Positions 1 through 7,438 of a stretch of DNA of 39,818 nucleotides are shown here, one piece after another; the first letter of the stretch is position 1; every line of letters begins with the position of its first letter. The stretch is from the NCBI GenBank assembly GCA_944325155.1, contig CALUYY010000013.1, positions 1 through 39,818 on the forward strand, written 5' to 3'. The DNA is from Candidatus Gastranaerophilales bacterium. Its GTDB lineage: Bacteria; Cyanobacteriota; Vampirovibrionia; Gastranaerophilales; Gastranaerophilaceae. The translations under genes and the position numbers were made by a program. The notes below the pieces were generated by a model. The model worked only from the letters and a program-made list of their open reading frames with translations, was not told where the DNA came from and made no database searches.

Positions 1-161
1 GACACAATGGCCAAGTGCCGGATAGGAACGGCAAAATTTTTTACACTTCTATTACTTCTTTATCGCACATAAGCAAAATTTCGGGGTTAATTTTAATTCC
101 TTATTTTTTATGGGTTCTTTTTGCAGCTTACTTAAATTTAGGATTTTTAATTTTAAATTGA
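1..161 (+). pseudogene. C-terminal remnant of a TspO/MBR-like membrane protein, apparently frameshifted
   Basis: The last 31 codons (69-161) read ISKISG..LIPYFLWVLFAAYLNLGFLILN in short pieces, matching the conserved last transmembrane segment of TspO/MBR proteins (PYL-WV-FA--LN pattern). The hydrophobic lead-in expected just before it (T-L-L-L-L-L-Y-R) lies in a different frame, at 43-66, and runs into TAA at 70-72. Dropping the two bases at 67-68 would join both halves into one normal TspO tail. The frame carrying the tail is open to the window edge but is polar and unlike TspO upstream. I infer a decayed or frameshifted gene. A sequencing error, or a different protein fused upstream, is also possible because most of the gene lies outside the window. 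Confidence 0.5.
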
Positions 162-193
162 ATAACTTTTATGCTTAGTTTAGCATAATTTAT

Positions 194-1126
194 ATGAAAA
201 CAGCTTTACTGAAAACCCTTAGGCTTGAAAGATATATTTTCGGAATTCTTCTTGCTTTTGTAATGGTTCTGGTTGCGGAATTAACGGATGAAAAAGAAAT
301 TATTTTTCCTGAAATTTGTGCGCTTACAATCGGCGCCTGGGTTTCGGAATTGCAGCCGTGGGCTGTTAACAAAAGAAGAATTTTTATTTTAATGTCTTTG
401 GCTTCAATTTTCGGCGTTTTTGTCGTAAGGTTTATGCCTTATCCTTTAATAATACAGGTTTGTATTTGCTTTGCTTTTTGCGGTTTTATTTTAACTTTAT
501 TTAAAACAAACTTTGTTCCGATAATTTCAGCCTGCATTCTGCCCGTTTATCTTAAAACGGAAAGTTTGATTTATCCCGTATCCGTTATTATTATGGCTTT
601 AATTATAATTTTTGCCCAATGGTTAATGGAAAAGTTTCATCTTCGCCCGCATATAAATTTCACTCCGAAAGAATTTAAAATTAAAGACGAAATCATAAAG
701 TGGTCAAAATTGCTTCTTGTGTTCGGTATGGTTTCAATTTTCCCTTTTAAAATCCACCAGATTTATTTTCTTGCTCCGCCTTTAATCGTAATGTTTACCG
801 AATTATCAAACCCGAAAAGCCCCGCAAGGAAAAAACCGAATTATATTATTGGTCTTATGACATTCGGAGCACTCACGGGATGTTTAATCAGGCTTATATT
901 TAATGTTTATCTCGGGATTCATTTATACATCTGCACTCTTATTGCCTGCATAATCTTATTTTTTGCACTGAATAAAGTAAAAATAAATTTCCCGCCCGCA
1001 GGCGCCATTCTTTTAATTCCGATGATTTTGGATGAAAGTTTGTTGATTTTTCTTCCGTTTGAAGTTTTTGCGGGAGCGGTTATTTTATGCTATCTTGCAA
1101 TTTTTATGTTCAGGGGAAAAGAATGA
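194..1126 (+). CDS. HPP-like multi-pass inner-membrane protein
   Basis: This 310-residue protein is almost entirely membrane segments, about nine to ten. It seems internally duplicated: each half has a short conserved loop, PEICALTIGAWVSELQPWA near residue 40 and APPLIVMFTELSNPKSPA near residue 195, followed by a basic stretch and further helices. A late PPAGAILLIP motif resembles the PPAGA element of the HPP membrane family. The role is unknown; HPP-family proteins have been tied to anion transport in some lineages. The ATG is preceded by a TAGCATAAT-like box only a few bases away and has no Shine-Dalgarno sequence. Family placement is tentative; a membrane protein is certain. Confidence 0.6.
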   Translation: MKTALLKTLRLERYIFGILLAFVMVLVAELTDEKEIIFPEICALTIGAWVSELQPWAVNKRRIFILMSLASIFGVFVVRFMPYPLIIQVCICFAFCGFILTLFKTNFVPIISACILPVYLKTESLIYPVSVIIMALIIIFAQWLMEKFHLRPHINFTPKEFKIKDEIIKWSKLLLVFGMVSIFPFKIHQIYFLAPPLIVMFTELSNPKSPARKKPNYIIGLMTFGALTGCLIRLIFNVYLGIHLYICTLIACIILFFALNKVKINFPPAGAILLIPMILDESLLIFLPFEVFAGAVILCYLAIFMFRGKE

Positions 1127-1178
1127 TTATGTTTTGTACCGTCAATAAATTTAAAAACAATGTTTAAAGGAGGATATT

Positions 1179-1622
1179 ATGCAAGAGATTATTTTATCCG
1201 GCGTTGATAATAAAAAAGTCGAAAAAGAATATAAGCTATCCGATTTTTCGGGCAAAAAATTTGTCTTATATTTTTATCCCAAAGATAATACTCAGGGATG
1301 CACCCGGGAAGCCTGCGATTTTAGAGATAATATGAACAGAATTTTAAAATTTGCGCCCGTAATCGGCGTCAGTCCCGATTCAATTAAAAGCCACATAAAA
1401 TTTATCGAAAAACAAAATCTGAATTTTCTTTTATTGTCCGATGTTGAACATAAATTAGCGCAAAAATTTAATGTATGGGTTGAAAAATCAATGTACGGAA
1501 GAAAATATATGGGAATTGAGCGCTCAACTTTTATAATCAATGAAAAAGGCGAAATTGAATATGAATGGCGAAAAGTTAAAGTTAAGGGACATGTCGATGA
1601 AGTTATAAACTATTTTTTATGA
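1179..1622 (+). CDS. bcp: Thioredoxin-dependent peroxiredoxin, Bcp/PrxQ type
   Basis: At 147 residues this is the usual Bcp length. It should reduce hydrogen peroxide and organic hydroperoxides in the cytoplasm using thioredoxin. The motif [20 protein letters not shown] around residues 31-50 carries the peroxidatic cysteine (Cys41) and, five residues on, the second cysteine (Cys46) that forms the intramolecular disulfide in atypical 2-Cys PrxQ enzymes. Family members normally have N-T-P-G-C; here the proline is a glutamine, a mild deviation. [13 protein letters not shown] near residue 110 is the conserved strand with the active-site arginine. A strong AAAGGAGG site sits six to seven bases before the ATG. 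Confidence 0.92.
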   Translation: MQEIILSGVDNKKVEKEYKLSDFSGKKFVLYFYPKDNTQGCTREACDFRDNMNRILKFAPVIGVSPDSIKSHIKFIEKQNLNFLLLSDVEHKLAQKFNVWVEKSMYGRKYMGIERSTFIINEKGEIEYEWRKVKVKGHVDEVINYFL

Positions 1623-1661
1623 TATTATAAAAACTGTTTTGGTATTAAGTGGAATTATTCC

Positions 1662-2588
1662 ATGGCTATGGAAATATTTTTCGCAAGCGATGAAGGTTAT
1701 GCAAAACATCTTTTGGTTGCAATAAGTTCTATCCTGCTTAATGCGGACAAAGATGACGAATTTAACATTTATATATTAGACGGGGGAATTAAAAAAGAAA
1801 ACAGGGATAAAATCCTAAGCCTTAAAAAATTCAAAAATTTTAACCTTGAATTTATAAGCCCCGACGCTTCGCTTACAGACGGCTTCTTAATTCCAAAAGA
1901 GATTAAACATTTAACAAAACAAACTTATTACAGATATTTAATCCCCGTTTTAAAACCAAATCTTAAAAAAGCATTATATCTTGATTGCGATTTGGCGGTT
2001 AACGGCTCTTTAAAAGAATTATACAATACGGATTTAAAAGATAAATACTGTGCCGCCGTTAAAGAAACCAACCAAATATGTTGTGCAAAAGGTATACAAG
2101 ATACCGGTGTAAAAAATTATTTTAATGCCGGCGTTTTGCTTATAAATGCAGAAAAATGGGTAAAAGAAAATATTTTTGAAACACTGATTAAAAACACCGA
2201 AAGATTATACAAAGAAAACAAGTTGTCTTTTTTTGATCAGGACGTTTTAAATTATACATTCAGAGAAAATGTTATATTTATAGACCATAAATTTAATTTT
2301 ACGTCAAACGGATGCCTTGATATAAGCGATATTAACGCAAAACCCGTTATTGTCCATTTTTGCGGCGGAACAAAACCATGGAAACAAGGATATGACTTTT
2401 TTGCAGACAGTTATCTTAAACCTTTATATCTGGCGGGCTATAAAAATGAATATTACAAAATCAAACTTTATCATTTATTTATAAAATTTCTGCACCGTAT
2501 CTTTTTGGTAAAAAACAAATATAAAAACTATAAAAAATATAAACTTATCCAAATTTTGGGATTCAGATTTTTAATAAAAACAAAATAA
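1662..2588 (+). CDS. Glycosyltransferase family 8 (LgtC/GspA-like)
   Basis: The 308-residue protein starts EIFFASDEGYAKHLLVAISS, the standard GT8 opening that builds the nucleotide-sugar pocket. LDCDLAVNG near residue 107 holds the metal-binding DxD, FNAGVLLIN near residue 163 is the family's acceptor-side motif, and HFCGGTKPWK near residue 240 is the C-terminal metal-binding histidine block. It probably adds galactose or glucose to a lipooligosaccharide or other surface glycan at the inner face of the membrane. The basic C-terminus ends KLIQILGFRF, a tail also seen in the glycosyltransferase at 24933-26138. The ATG at 1668 is an equally good start; neither has a strong ribosome binding site. 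Confidence 0.9.
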   Translation: MAMEIFFASDEGYAKHLLVAISSILLNADKDDEFNIYILDGGIKKENRDKILSLKKFKNFNLEFISPDASLTDGFLIPKEIKHLTKQTYYRYLIPVLKPNLKKALYLDCDLAVNGSLKELYNTDLKDKYCAAVKETNQICCAKGIQDTGVKNYFNAGVLLINAEKWVKENIFETLIKNTERLYKENKLSFFDQDVLNYTFRENVIFIDHKFNFTSNGCLDISDINAKPVIVHFCGGTKPWKQGYDFFADSYLKPLYLAGYKNEYYKIKLYHLFIKFLHRIFLVKNKYKNYKKYKLIQILGFRFLIKTK

Positions 2589-2659
2589 AGAATGATTCGG
2601 CTTTAAGTTTAAATTGTATCCGTTAACTTCTTTTTTACCTTATAAATTCTGCCTTATTT

Positions 2660-3502
2660 TTATTCTGCAATGTCCAAAACCGTAAGCAAATCCGCACTGA
2701 CGGGTTTATTTAATTCATTTAATTTTAAAAGGGGAATATTTTTATTTAACCCGTGATAATCGCTTCCGCCCGAAATCAAAAGATTATTTTTCTTTGCACA
2801 GTCAACCAAAAATTCAATTTCAAAATCGTTATACCTTGAATAATAACATTCTAAACCCTTTATCCCCGCTTTTATCATGGTATCAAGCTTTAAAAGAAAT
2901 TCTTCTTTTTTTGAATGTTTTTCGCCTTCGCCTCCTAAAGGATGCGCCCAAACGGGAATTGCATCCGCATCAAGCAAAACATCAACCGCTTCAAATCCGT
3001 CAAACCTTGTATTTCCTGTTTTACAGCCGTCTAAATATTTTTCCATAGCTTCTAAATTGCTTCCCGCAAGCCCTCTTTTTACAAGAATATTTGCAAGGTG
3101 CGTTTTAACGACGCTTTTTCTTGAATAAAGCCAGGATAATTCTTCATCGGTTAAAATTATGTTATGAATATTTTTTAAATATTCAATTCTTAATTCAAGT
3201 TTTTTTCTTCTTAAAATTTTACCCGTTTCAATTAATTTATTCAGTTTTTCGTTTTTAACGTCAACTCCGTAACCCAAAATATGACATTTTATATCATTCA
3301 ATTTACAGGTTAATTCAACCCCTTTTATAAATCTTATTTCTTTAAAATCATAATTTGATAATTTAATAACACCTTCGATTGTGTCATGGTCGGTCAGGGC
3401 AAAAACGTCAATTTTTGCATTTTTGATTTTTTCAACCAAATCAAAAATATCATCGCTTCCGTCAGAATAAGAGCTATGTATATGTAAATCCGCTTTTTTC
3501 AT
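2660..3502 (-). CDS. PHP-domain phosphoesterase (TrpH/RNase AM-like)
   Basis: The 280-residue protein opens KKADLHIHSSYSDGSDD, the first PHP motif with metal-binding His7, His9 and Asp14. Further metal ligands are in ALTDHDTIEG (residue ~36), HPLGG (~188) and GGSDYHG near the C-terminus. Enzymes with this layout (YciV/TrpH) act on 3',5'-bisphosphonucleotides or trim RNA 5' ends, so a small nucleotide or RNA phosphoesterase is likely; the substrate cannot be told from sequence. A perfect TATAAT (3513-3518 on the minus strand) ends only ten bases before the ATG and there is no Shine-Dalgarno sequence, so the mRNA may be almost leaderless. Confidence 0.85.
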   Translation of the reverse strand: MKKADLHIHSSYSDGSDDIFDLVEKIKNAKIDVFALTDHDTIEGVIKLSNYDFKEIRFIKGVELTCKLNDIKCHILGYGVDVKNEKLNKLIETGKILRRKKLELRIEYLKNIHNIILTDEELSWLYSRKSVVKTHLANILVKRGLAGSNLEAMEKYLDGCKTGNTRFDGFEAVDVLLDADAIPVWAHPLGGEGEKHSKKEEFLLKLDTMIKAGIKGLECYYSRYNDFEIEFLVDCAKKNNLLISGGSDYHGLNKNIPLLKLNELNKPVSADLLTVLDIAE

Positions 3503-3523
3503 AACTTAAAAAATTATACAACA

Positions 3524-3553
3524 AAATAAAAAGCCTCCTTAAAAAGAAGGCTT
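3524..3553 (-). terminator. Rho-independent terminator of the Spy/sigma operon
   Basis: On the minus strand AAGCCTTCTT and AAGGAGGCTT form a ten-position stem with one mismatch and a three-base loop, followed by TTTTTATTTT. It lies about 30 bases after the stop of the Spy-like gene and just before the PHP gene's TATAAT box, so it separates the two transcription units. Confidence 0.8.
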
Positions 3554-3583
3554 GAATTAAAAAAGGGTGCTTAAGGTAATTAA

Positions 3584-4168
3584 TTATTCTTTATCCGCAG
3601 TTTCTGCCGGTTTTTGCGAAGGAAGCGGTTTATCTTTTTTTAGTTCTTTATGTCTTTTTTCAAAGTTTTTTCTTCCTTCTTCTTTCATTTTTTTAAGCTC
3701 TTTTTGCTGTTTTTCCGTTAAGATTGATTCAAAATCTTTCATATTTTTAATTCTTAAATCTCTTATTTGTTTATCAAGTTTGCGGATTTCGTTTTTAAGA
3801 GCCTGAATTTGTTCTTTTTCGGATTGTGTTAAGGATTGCTCCTTAATTGTTTTGATTTCGCCCCGTTTTGCTTTAATTTCTTCAATTATCGGCTTCATTT
3901 GTTCGTGGCTTTTAATCCTTAATTCTTTTGCTTCCTGTTTTTGTTCATCGGTTAATTTTAAGCGGTTTTCAAATTCGGCTTTTTTCTTTTGCATAACTTC
4001 AGGTGAAGGTCCTCTGTGATGGTGTCTCGGTCCTTTAAAATCGGGGGCGGGAGCCGTTTTTTCAACATCGGGTTTTAAAGGAGCTTCATTTTTAGCGGTA
4101 TCCGCCGCATAGCATGATAAGGTTGAAGCAAGCGCAATAAATGCAGCAAGCGCAATTGTTTTTTTCAT
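3584..4168 (-). CDS. Spy/CpxP-like periplasmic protein (LTxxQ), candidate stress sensor
   Basis: 194 residues with a signal peptide (MKKTIALAAFIALASTLS, probable cleavage near A21-A22). It has a His-rich segment GPRHHHRGP at residues 47-55, then long charged helices carrying two LTxxQ motifs, LTDEQ at 72-76 and LTEKQ at 150-154, as in Spy, CpxP and ZraP. These proteins form helical cradles that act as chaperones or metal sensors. The start at 4168 is preferred over the ATG at 4186, because AAAGGAAC lies just before it and the signal peptide begins there. It is the last gene of an operon behind an anti-sigma and an ECF sigma, resembling CnrX in cnrYXH. The histidines suggest metal binding, which is inferred. 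Confidence 0.82.
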   Translation of the reverse strand: MKKTIALAAFIALASTLSCYAADTAKNEAPLKPDVEKTAPAPDFKGPRHHHRGPSPEVMQKKKAEFENRLKLTDEQKQEAKELRIKSHEQMKPIIEEIKAKRGEIKTIKEQSLTQSEKEQIQALKNEIRKLDKQIRDLRIKNMKDFESILTEKQQKELKKMKEEGRKNFEKRHKELKKDKPLPSQKPAETADKE

Positions 4169-4189
4169 AAAAATTGTTCCTTTCATAAA

Positions 4190-4690
4190 TTAAAGTAAGT
4201 CTTTAAGTTTTTGTGCCAGTTCTTTTTTGGCGTTAAATATACGGGATTTAAGCGTACCTGTCGGGCAGTTTAGCTTTGCTGCCGCAAGCTCGTATGAATA
4301 GCCGTATATTTCGGTATAAATTATTGCATCTTTAAGCTTAGGTTTTAATTCGTCAATTGCTTTTAATATACTTTTTTGTCTTTCTTTTTGTATAAGTTTT
4401 AATTCAGGGTCCGGTTTGGAATCTTTAATGTTTATAAAAACGTTATCGTTTTCTTCGTCAGGCAAAATTTCTTTTTGATATTTTGTCGATTTAAGATAGT
4501 CCTTTGAAACATTTTTTGCAATAGTATTTATCCAGCTCTTCAAATTCCCTTTTTCCTCATATTTTTCGGAATTTTTAAGAACCTTTATATAGACTTCCTG
4601 TTCCAAATCCTCGTTTTCTTCCTTTGTAAAAAGTTTTATTATATTTTTTACATTGTGCCTGTTTGAGTTTATTATTTCTTTAAAGTTCAT
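4190..4690 (-). CDS. ECF-type sigma-70 factor
   Basis: The 166-residue protein has only sigma regions 2 and 4. Region 2 spans EENEDLEQEVYIKVLKN to LKSWINTIAKNVSKDYLKS (residues ~24-72) and includes the core-binding D-x-x-Q-E element and the W-I--IA-N segment. Region 4 (residues ~115-160) contains YGYSYELAAAKLNCPTGTLKSRIFNAK, a helix-turn-helix of ECF type. Its ATG overlaps the TGA of the anti-sigma gene by four bases (ATGA), so the two are translationally coupled. It should direct transcription from promoters such as the one at 5055-5080 when the anti-sigma is inactivated. Confidence 0.9.
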   Translation of the reverse strand: MNFKEIINSNRHNVKNIIKLFTKEENEDLEQEVYIKVLKNSEKYEEKGNLKSWINTIAKNVSKDYLKSTKYQKEILPDEENDNVFINIKDSKPDPELKLIQKERQKSILKAIDELKPKLKDAIIYTEIYGYSYELAAAKLNCPTGTLKSRIFNAKKELAQKLKDLL

Positions 4691-5034
4691 TCACCCACCA
4701 TTATTAAGCCGTAAGAATCAACGGGAAAGCCGTAATCCTCGGCGCTTAATGTCTGTCCGTATTTTATTGTATCCAATACGTCGGAATTAAGGCCAAAAAT
4801 ACCGAAAAGCGTACCCGATAAAACGACAAGAAAAATGGCGCAAGCCGCTTTTATTTCTCTTAGTTTTCTTCTTTTTTGAAGATAAAAGGGCTTAACTTCA
4901 CGGATAAGGCTTGAAACTTTATCCATTGTTTCCATTTCTTCCCTGCAGTCTGCGCATTCTTCAAGATGTTTTTTTAATTCTTCATCGTTGGAGAATGTAT
5001 AGAGTGCTTCAAGTTTTGTACATTTTTCTTTCAT
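4687..5034 (-). CDS. Membrane-anchored zinc-finger anti-sigma factor
   Basis: 115 residues. The N-terminal cytoplasmic part has Cys5 and the motif HLEECADC (His23, Cys27, Cys30), the H-x3-C-x2-C signature of zinc-binding anti-sigma domains. One transmembrane helix (AACAIFLVVLSGTLFGIFGL, about residues 64-83) is followed by a short periplasmic tail. It should hold the downstream ECF sigma until a signal arrives, probably from the Spy-like protein. The ATG at 5034 is chosen because AGAGG lies seven bases before it; an ATG at 5049 overlaps that binding site and would give a leaderless message. Unusually for such pairs, the anti-sigma gene precedes the sigma gene, as in cnrYXH. Confidence 0.82.
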   Translation of the reverse strand: MKEKCTKLEALYTFSNDEELKKHLEECADCREEMETMDKVSSLIREVKPFYLQKRRKLREIKAACAIFLVVLSGTLFGIFGLNSDVLDTIKYGQTLSAEDYGFPVDSYGLIMVGE

Positions 5035-5054
5035 TTTTAACCTCTTCATTTATA

Positions 5055-5080
5055 TAACGAGATAAAAAATAAAAAGTTCA
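5055..5080 (-). promoter_or_regulatory. ECF-sigma-type promoter, probably autoregulatory
   Basis: On the minus strand TGAAC (5080-5076) is followed by exactly 16 bases between AAC and CGT, then CGTTA (5059-5055). The spacer is T-rich. AAC-N16-CGT is the core pattern of many ECF-sigma promoters, for example SigW and SigX. The predicted start lies about 15 bases before the anti-sigma ATG at 5034, leaving room for its AGAGG site. Confidence 0.65.
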
Positions 5081-5099
5081 TTTTTTTATTCATAAATTT

Positions 5100-6410
5100 T
5101 TATACCTGAATCAACCCCGTAATTAAAACCCCTATAAATATAAGAGGAATAACAAATTTTAAAAGGAAATAAAAAATATTTCCCAAAATATTTTCCCCGA
5201 ACGCTTCTTTTTTAATTGATTTAACAAACCACCCCGCAATCAAACAAATCAATGCGGTATTTAAGGGAAGAAGAATGTTTGAAGTTATAAAATCAAGAAA
5301 ATCAAAAAATGTTTTCCCGAAAATTTGAAAATCTTTCATAATGCCGAATGAAAAAACGGACGGGATACTCACAACGGATATAAAAAGCGACAAAAGCACG
5401 GTTGCTTTTTTCCTTGATATTTTAAAATTTTCAATCATTGAGGCAATAGCAGTCTCCAGCATGCTTATCCCCGAAGTTATTGCCGCAAAAAGAATTAGAA
5501 TGAAAAATAATGACCCTAAAACCGCAGGAAAAGGAAGTTTTGAAAACATCTCCGGCAATGATATAAAAATTAAAGTCGGTCCTGCCGTCGGCTCAACGTT
5601 AAAAGAAAACACAATCGGAAAAATCATAATCCCCGACAGCAAAGATACCGTTGTATCAAAACCGATTAAAGTATAAGAAGATTTTAAAATTTTTGTGTCT
5701 TGTTTCATGTAGCTTCCGTAAGTTAAAATTGCGCCCATACCGATACTTAAAGTAAATAAGGCCTGACCGAGCGCAGTTAAAACCATTGTTGAATCAAATT
5801 TTGAAAAGTCGGGTTTAAACATAAATTCAAGCCCTTCTTTGGCGCCCGGAAGCGAAAGAGAATAAATTGCAAGAAGAATAAGCATAACGGCTAAAGCAGG
5901 CATCATTATATTGTTTGCTTTTTCAATTCCTTTATTAACGCCTCTGAAAGGAAAAATTGCGCACATAACCAAAAATAAAATCGTTAAAATAACGGGAATT
6001 GTTGTTCCCGAAGCAAATAAAGGGAAATATTGGGAAAAGTTTTCCGGGATATTATTTGTTAAAAAGAGCCACAAATATTGAAGAATCCAGCCCCCGACAA
6101 CAAAATAAAAACAGGAAATTAAAACGACCGTCAAAACACAAAGCCACCCGAACCCTTTAAATTTAGGGTTTATCATATTAAAAGTCGTAACGGTATCTTT
6201 TCTTGAAATCTTCCCCAGTGTAAGTTCAACACACAAAGGAATAATACATATAAATGCTATTAAAAATAAATAAGTAAACAAAAAGACGGCTCCGCCGTAT
6301 TTGCCCATTATATAAGGAAATCTCCAAACGTTCCCGAGCCCGACGGCGCTTCCCACCGTTGCAAGAATAAAACTTATATGATTTGTCCACTCCGCTCTTT
6401 TTTCTTCCAT
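5100..6410 (-). CDS. Neurotransmitter:sodium symporter family transporter
   Basis: The 436-residue protein begins EEKRAEWTNHISFILATVGS followed by AVGLGNVWRFPYIMGKYGG, the unmistakable TM1/TM2 signature of the NSS/SNF family, with the unwound sodium- and substrate-binding stretch. About eleven membrane helices follow, as in most bacterial members (MhsT, TnaT). It should import an amino acid coupled to Na+. The start at 6410 is used because AAGGA precedes it and because the family starts here; an ATG at 6455 would add an atypical Phe-rich leader. No neighbour reveals the substrate. Confidence 0.92.
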   Translation of the reverse strand: MEEKRAEWTNHISFILATVGSAVGLGNVWRFPYIMGKYGGAVFLFTYLFLIAFICIIPLCVELTLGKISRKDTVTTFNMINPKFKGFGWLCVLTVVLISCFYFVVGGWILQYLWLFLTNNIPENFSQYFPLFASGTTIPVILTILFLVMCAIFPFRGVNKGIEKANNIMMPALAVMLILLAIYSLSLPGAKEGLEFMFKPDFSKFDSTMVLTALGQALFTLSIGMGAILTYGSYMKQDTKILKSSYTLIGFDTTVSLLSGIMIFPIVFSFNVEPTAGPTLIFISLPEMFSKLPFPAVLGSLFFILILFAAITSGISMLETAIASMIENFKISRKKATVLLSLFISVVSIPSVFSFGIMKDFQIFGKTFFDFLDFITSNILLPLNTALICLIAGWFVKSIKKEAFGENILGNIFYFLLKFVIPLIFIGVLITGLIQV

Positions 6411-6483
6411 TGGTTTTTCCTTTTGTATCAATTTAAACAAAAAGAAAAATACCATATTTTTTATTATTTGTTAATTTTGTAAA

Positions 6484-6936
6484 TTAATCGTTATAAGCAC
6501 CGTTTAACATATCGGCCGTTATTTTTGCCGCAGTTTGAATAATCTTTAAACAGGGGCGCTTTTTATAATATTCTTCCGTTCTTTTTTCGGGGATATATCC
6601 GTTTGCATCTTCATTTAACAATTCTCTGCATATTATTGTTTGATGTTCATTTTTAAAAGCTTCAGAAAGTTTTTGGATTAATTTATAGTGTTTTGCTTTT
6701 ATGATATCGTTATTTTTTTCAACGTAGCCAAACTTTAAACCAGCAATTAAAAACATTGAGCTGACCGCACCGCAGACTTCTCTTAATCTCCCCATTCCGC
6801 CGCCGAGTGATGATGACATTTTTAAACCCGTTTCAAAATCAATGCCAAAGTCTTCACAAAATGCACAAAATAAAGACTGTGCACAATTATACCCTTCTAA
6901 AAAAAGATCTCCCGCTTTTTTAACTTTATCTTCCAT
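6484..6936 (-). CDS. C_GCAxxG_C_C family protein
   Basis: 150 residues with GYNCAQSLFCAFCEDFG near residue 14 and SSLGGGMGRLREVCGAVS near residue 42, the defining cysteine/glycine pattern of the C_GCAxxG_C_C family. Two more cysteines follow (CRELL, CLKII). The family is common in anaerobes, is often near redox or transport genes and lacks a firmly assigned reaction; a redox or metal role is usually assumed. The gene lies upstream of the sodium symporter on the same strand with a 73-base gap. A TATAAA box ends eight bases before the ATG and no Shine-Dalgarno site is visible. Confidence 0.85.
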   Translation of the reverse strand: MEDKVKKAGDLFLEGYNCAQSLFCAFCEDFGIDFETGLKMSSSLGGGMGRLREVCGAVSSMFLIAGLKFGYVEKNNDIIKAKHYKLIQKLSEAFKNEHQTIICRELLNEDANGYIPEKRTEEYYKKRPCLKIIQTAAKITADMLNGAYND

Positions 6937-6956
6937 AAAAACATTTTATAATTAAA

Positions 6957-6982
6957 AAGCCAAAGCTTAAACACTTTGGCTT
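6957..6982 (-). terminator. Terminator after the small tagged protein gene
   Basis: A perfect nine-base stem, AAGCCAAAG and CTTTGGCTT with an eight-base loop, is followed on the minus strand by TTTTAATTATAA. It lies 20 bases after the stop of the gene at 7003-7338 and overlaps the upstream region of the gene at 6484-6936. Confidence 0.75.
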
Positions 6983-7002
6983 TTATTTGTTAATTTTGTT
7001 AA

Positions 7003-7338
7003 TTAATATGCGCCCCATTCGGCAGTACCGATTTTTCTTTTGTAATAATCTTCATAAGATTCTTCTTTGTCGCCTTTGACTTCTACTTCGCAAACGGTTT
7101 TTGCTCTGTCATCCGAAGAAACCGTACGTACACAATCGGGACAAGGCGCATCGGTATCTTTATCTACAATAACGGGATATACATAATTCCCGCCCCAATT
7201 GCACATTACAACTTTTTTGCCCTCGGGAACATTAAGAACCTGTTCATAAGTTTTTCCCGAAGTTTGTTTTCCTTCTTTTTTCCCGAAATTAACGTTTGAA
7301 CCGTAACCTTTAAACATAGAAACGGGTGAAATTTGCAT
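7003..7338 (-). CDS. Small protein with N-terminal MQISPVS tag, unknown function
   Basis: 111 residues with no signal peptide or membrane helix. It opens MQISPVSMFKGYGSNVNFGK, a tag closely resembling the start of the 557-residue protein at 28919-30592. The middle holds Cys46 and a CPDC pair near residue 71, which could bind metal or form a disulfide. The C-terminal third is acidic and tyrosine-rich (EESYEDYYKR). I do not recognise a family. The ribosome binding site AAGGAGAAAG is strong. It is a single-gene unit closed by the hairpin at 6957-6982. Confidence 0.75.
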   Translation of the reverse strand: MQISPVSMFKGYGSNVNFGKKEGKQTSGKTYEQVLNVPEGKKVVMCNWGGNYVYPVIVDKDTDAPCPDCVRTVSSDDRAKTVCEVEVKGDKEESYEDYYKRKIGTAEWGAY

Positions 7339-7438
7339 TTTACTTTCTCCTTTTAAAATAAAAATTTAACAACAACAATCATATAAAAACCGTAACATCA
7401 ATTTTTTGCCTTGCAATTTTTTATTATTTCTTAAAAAA

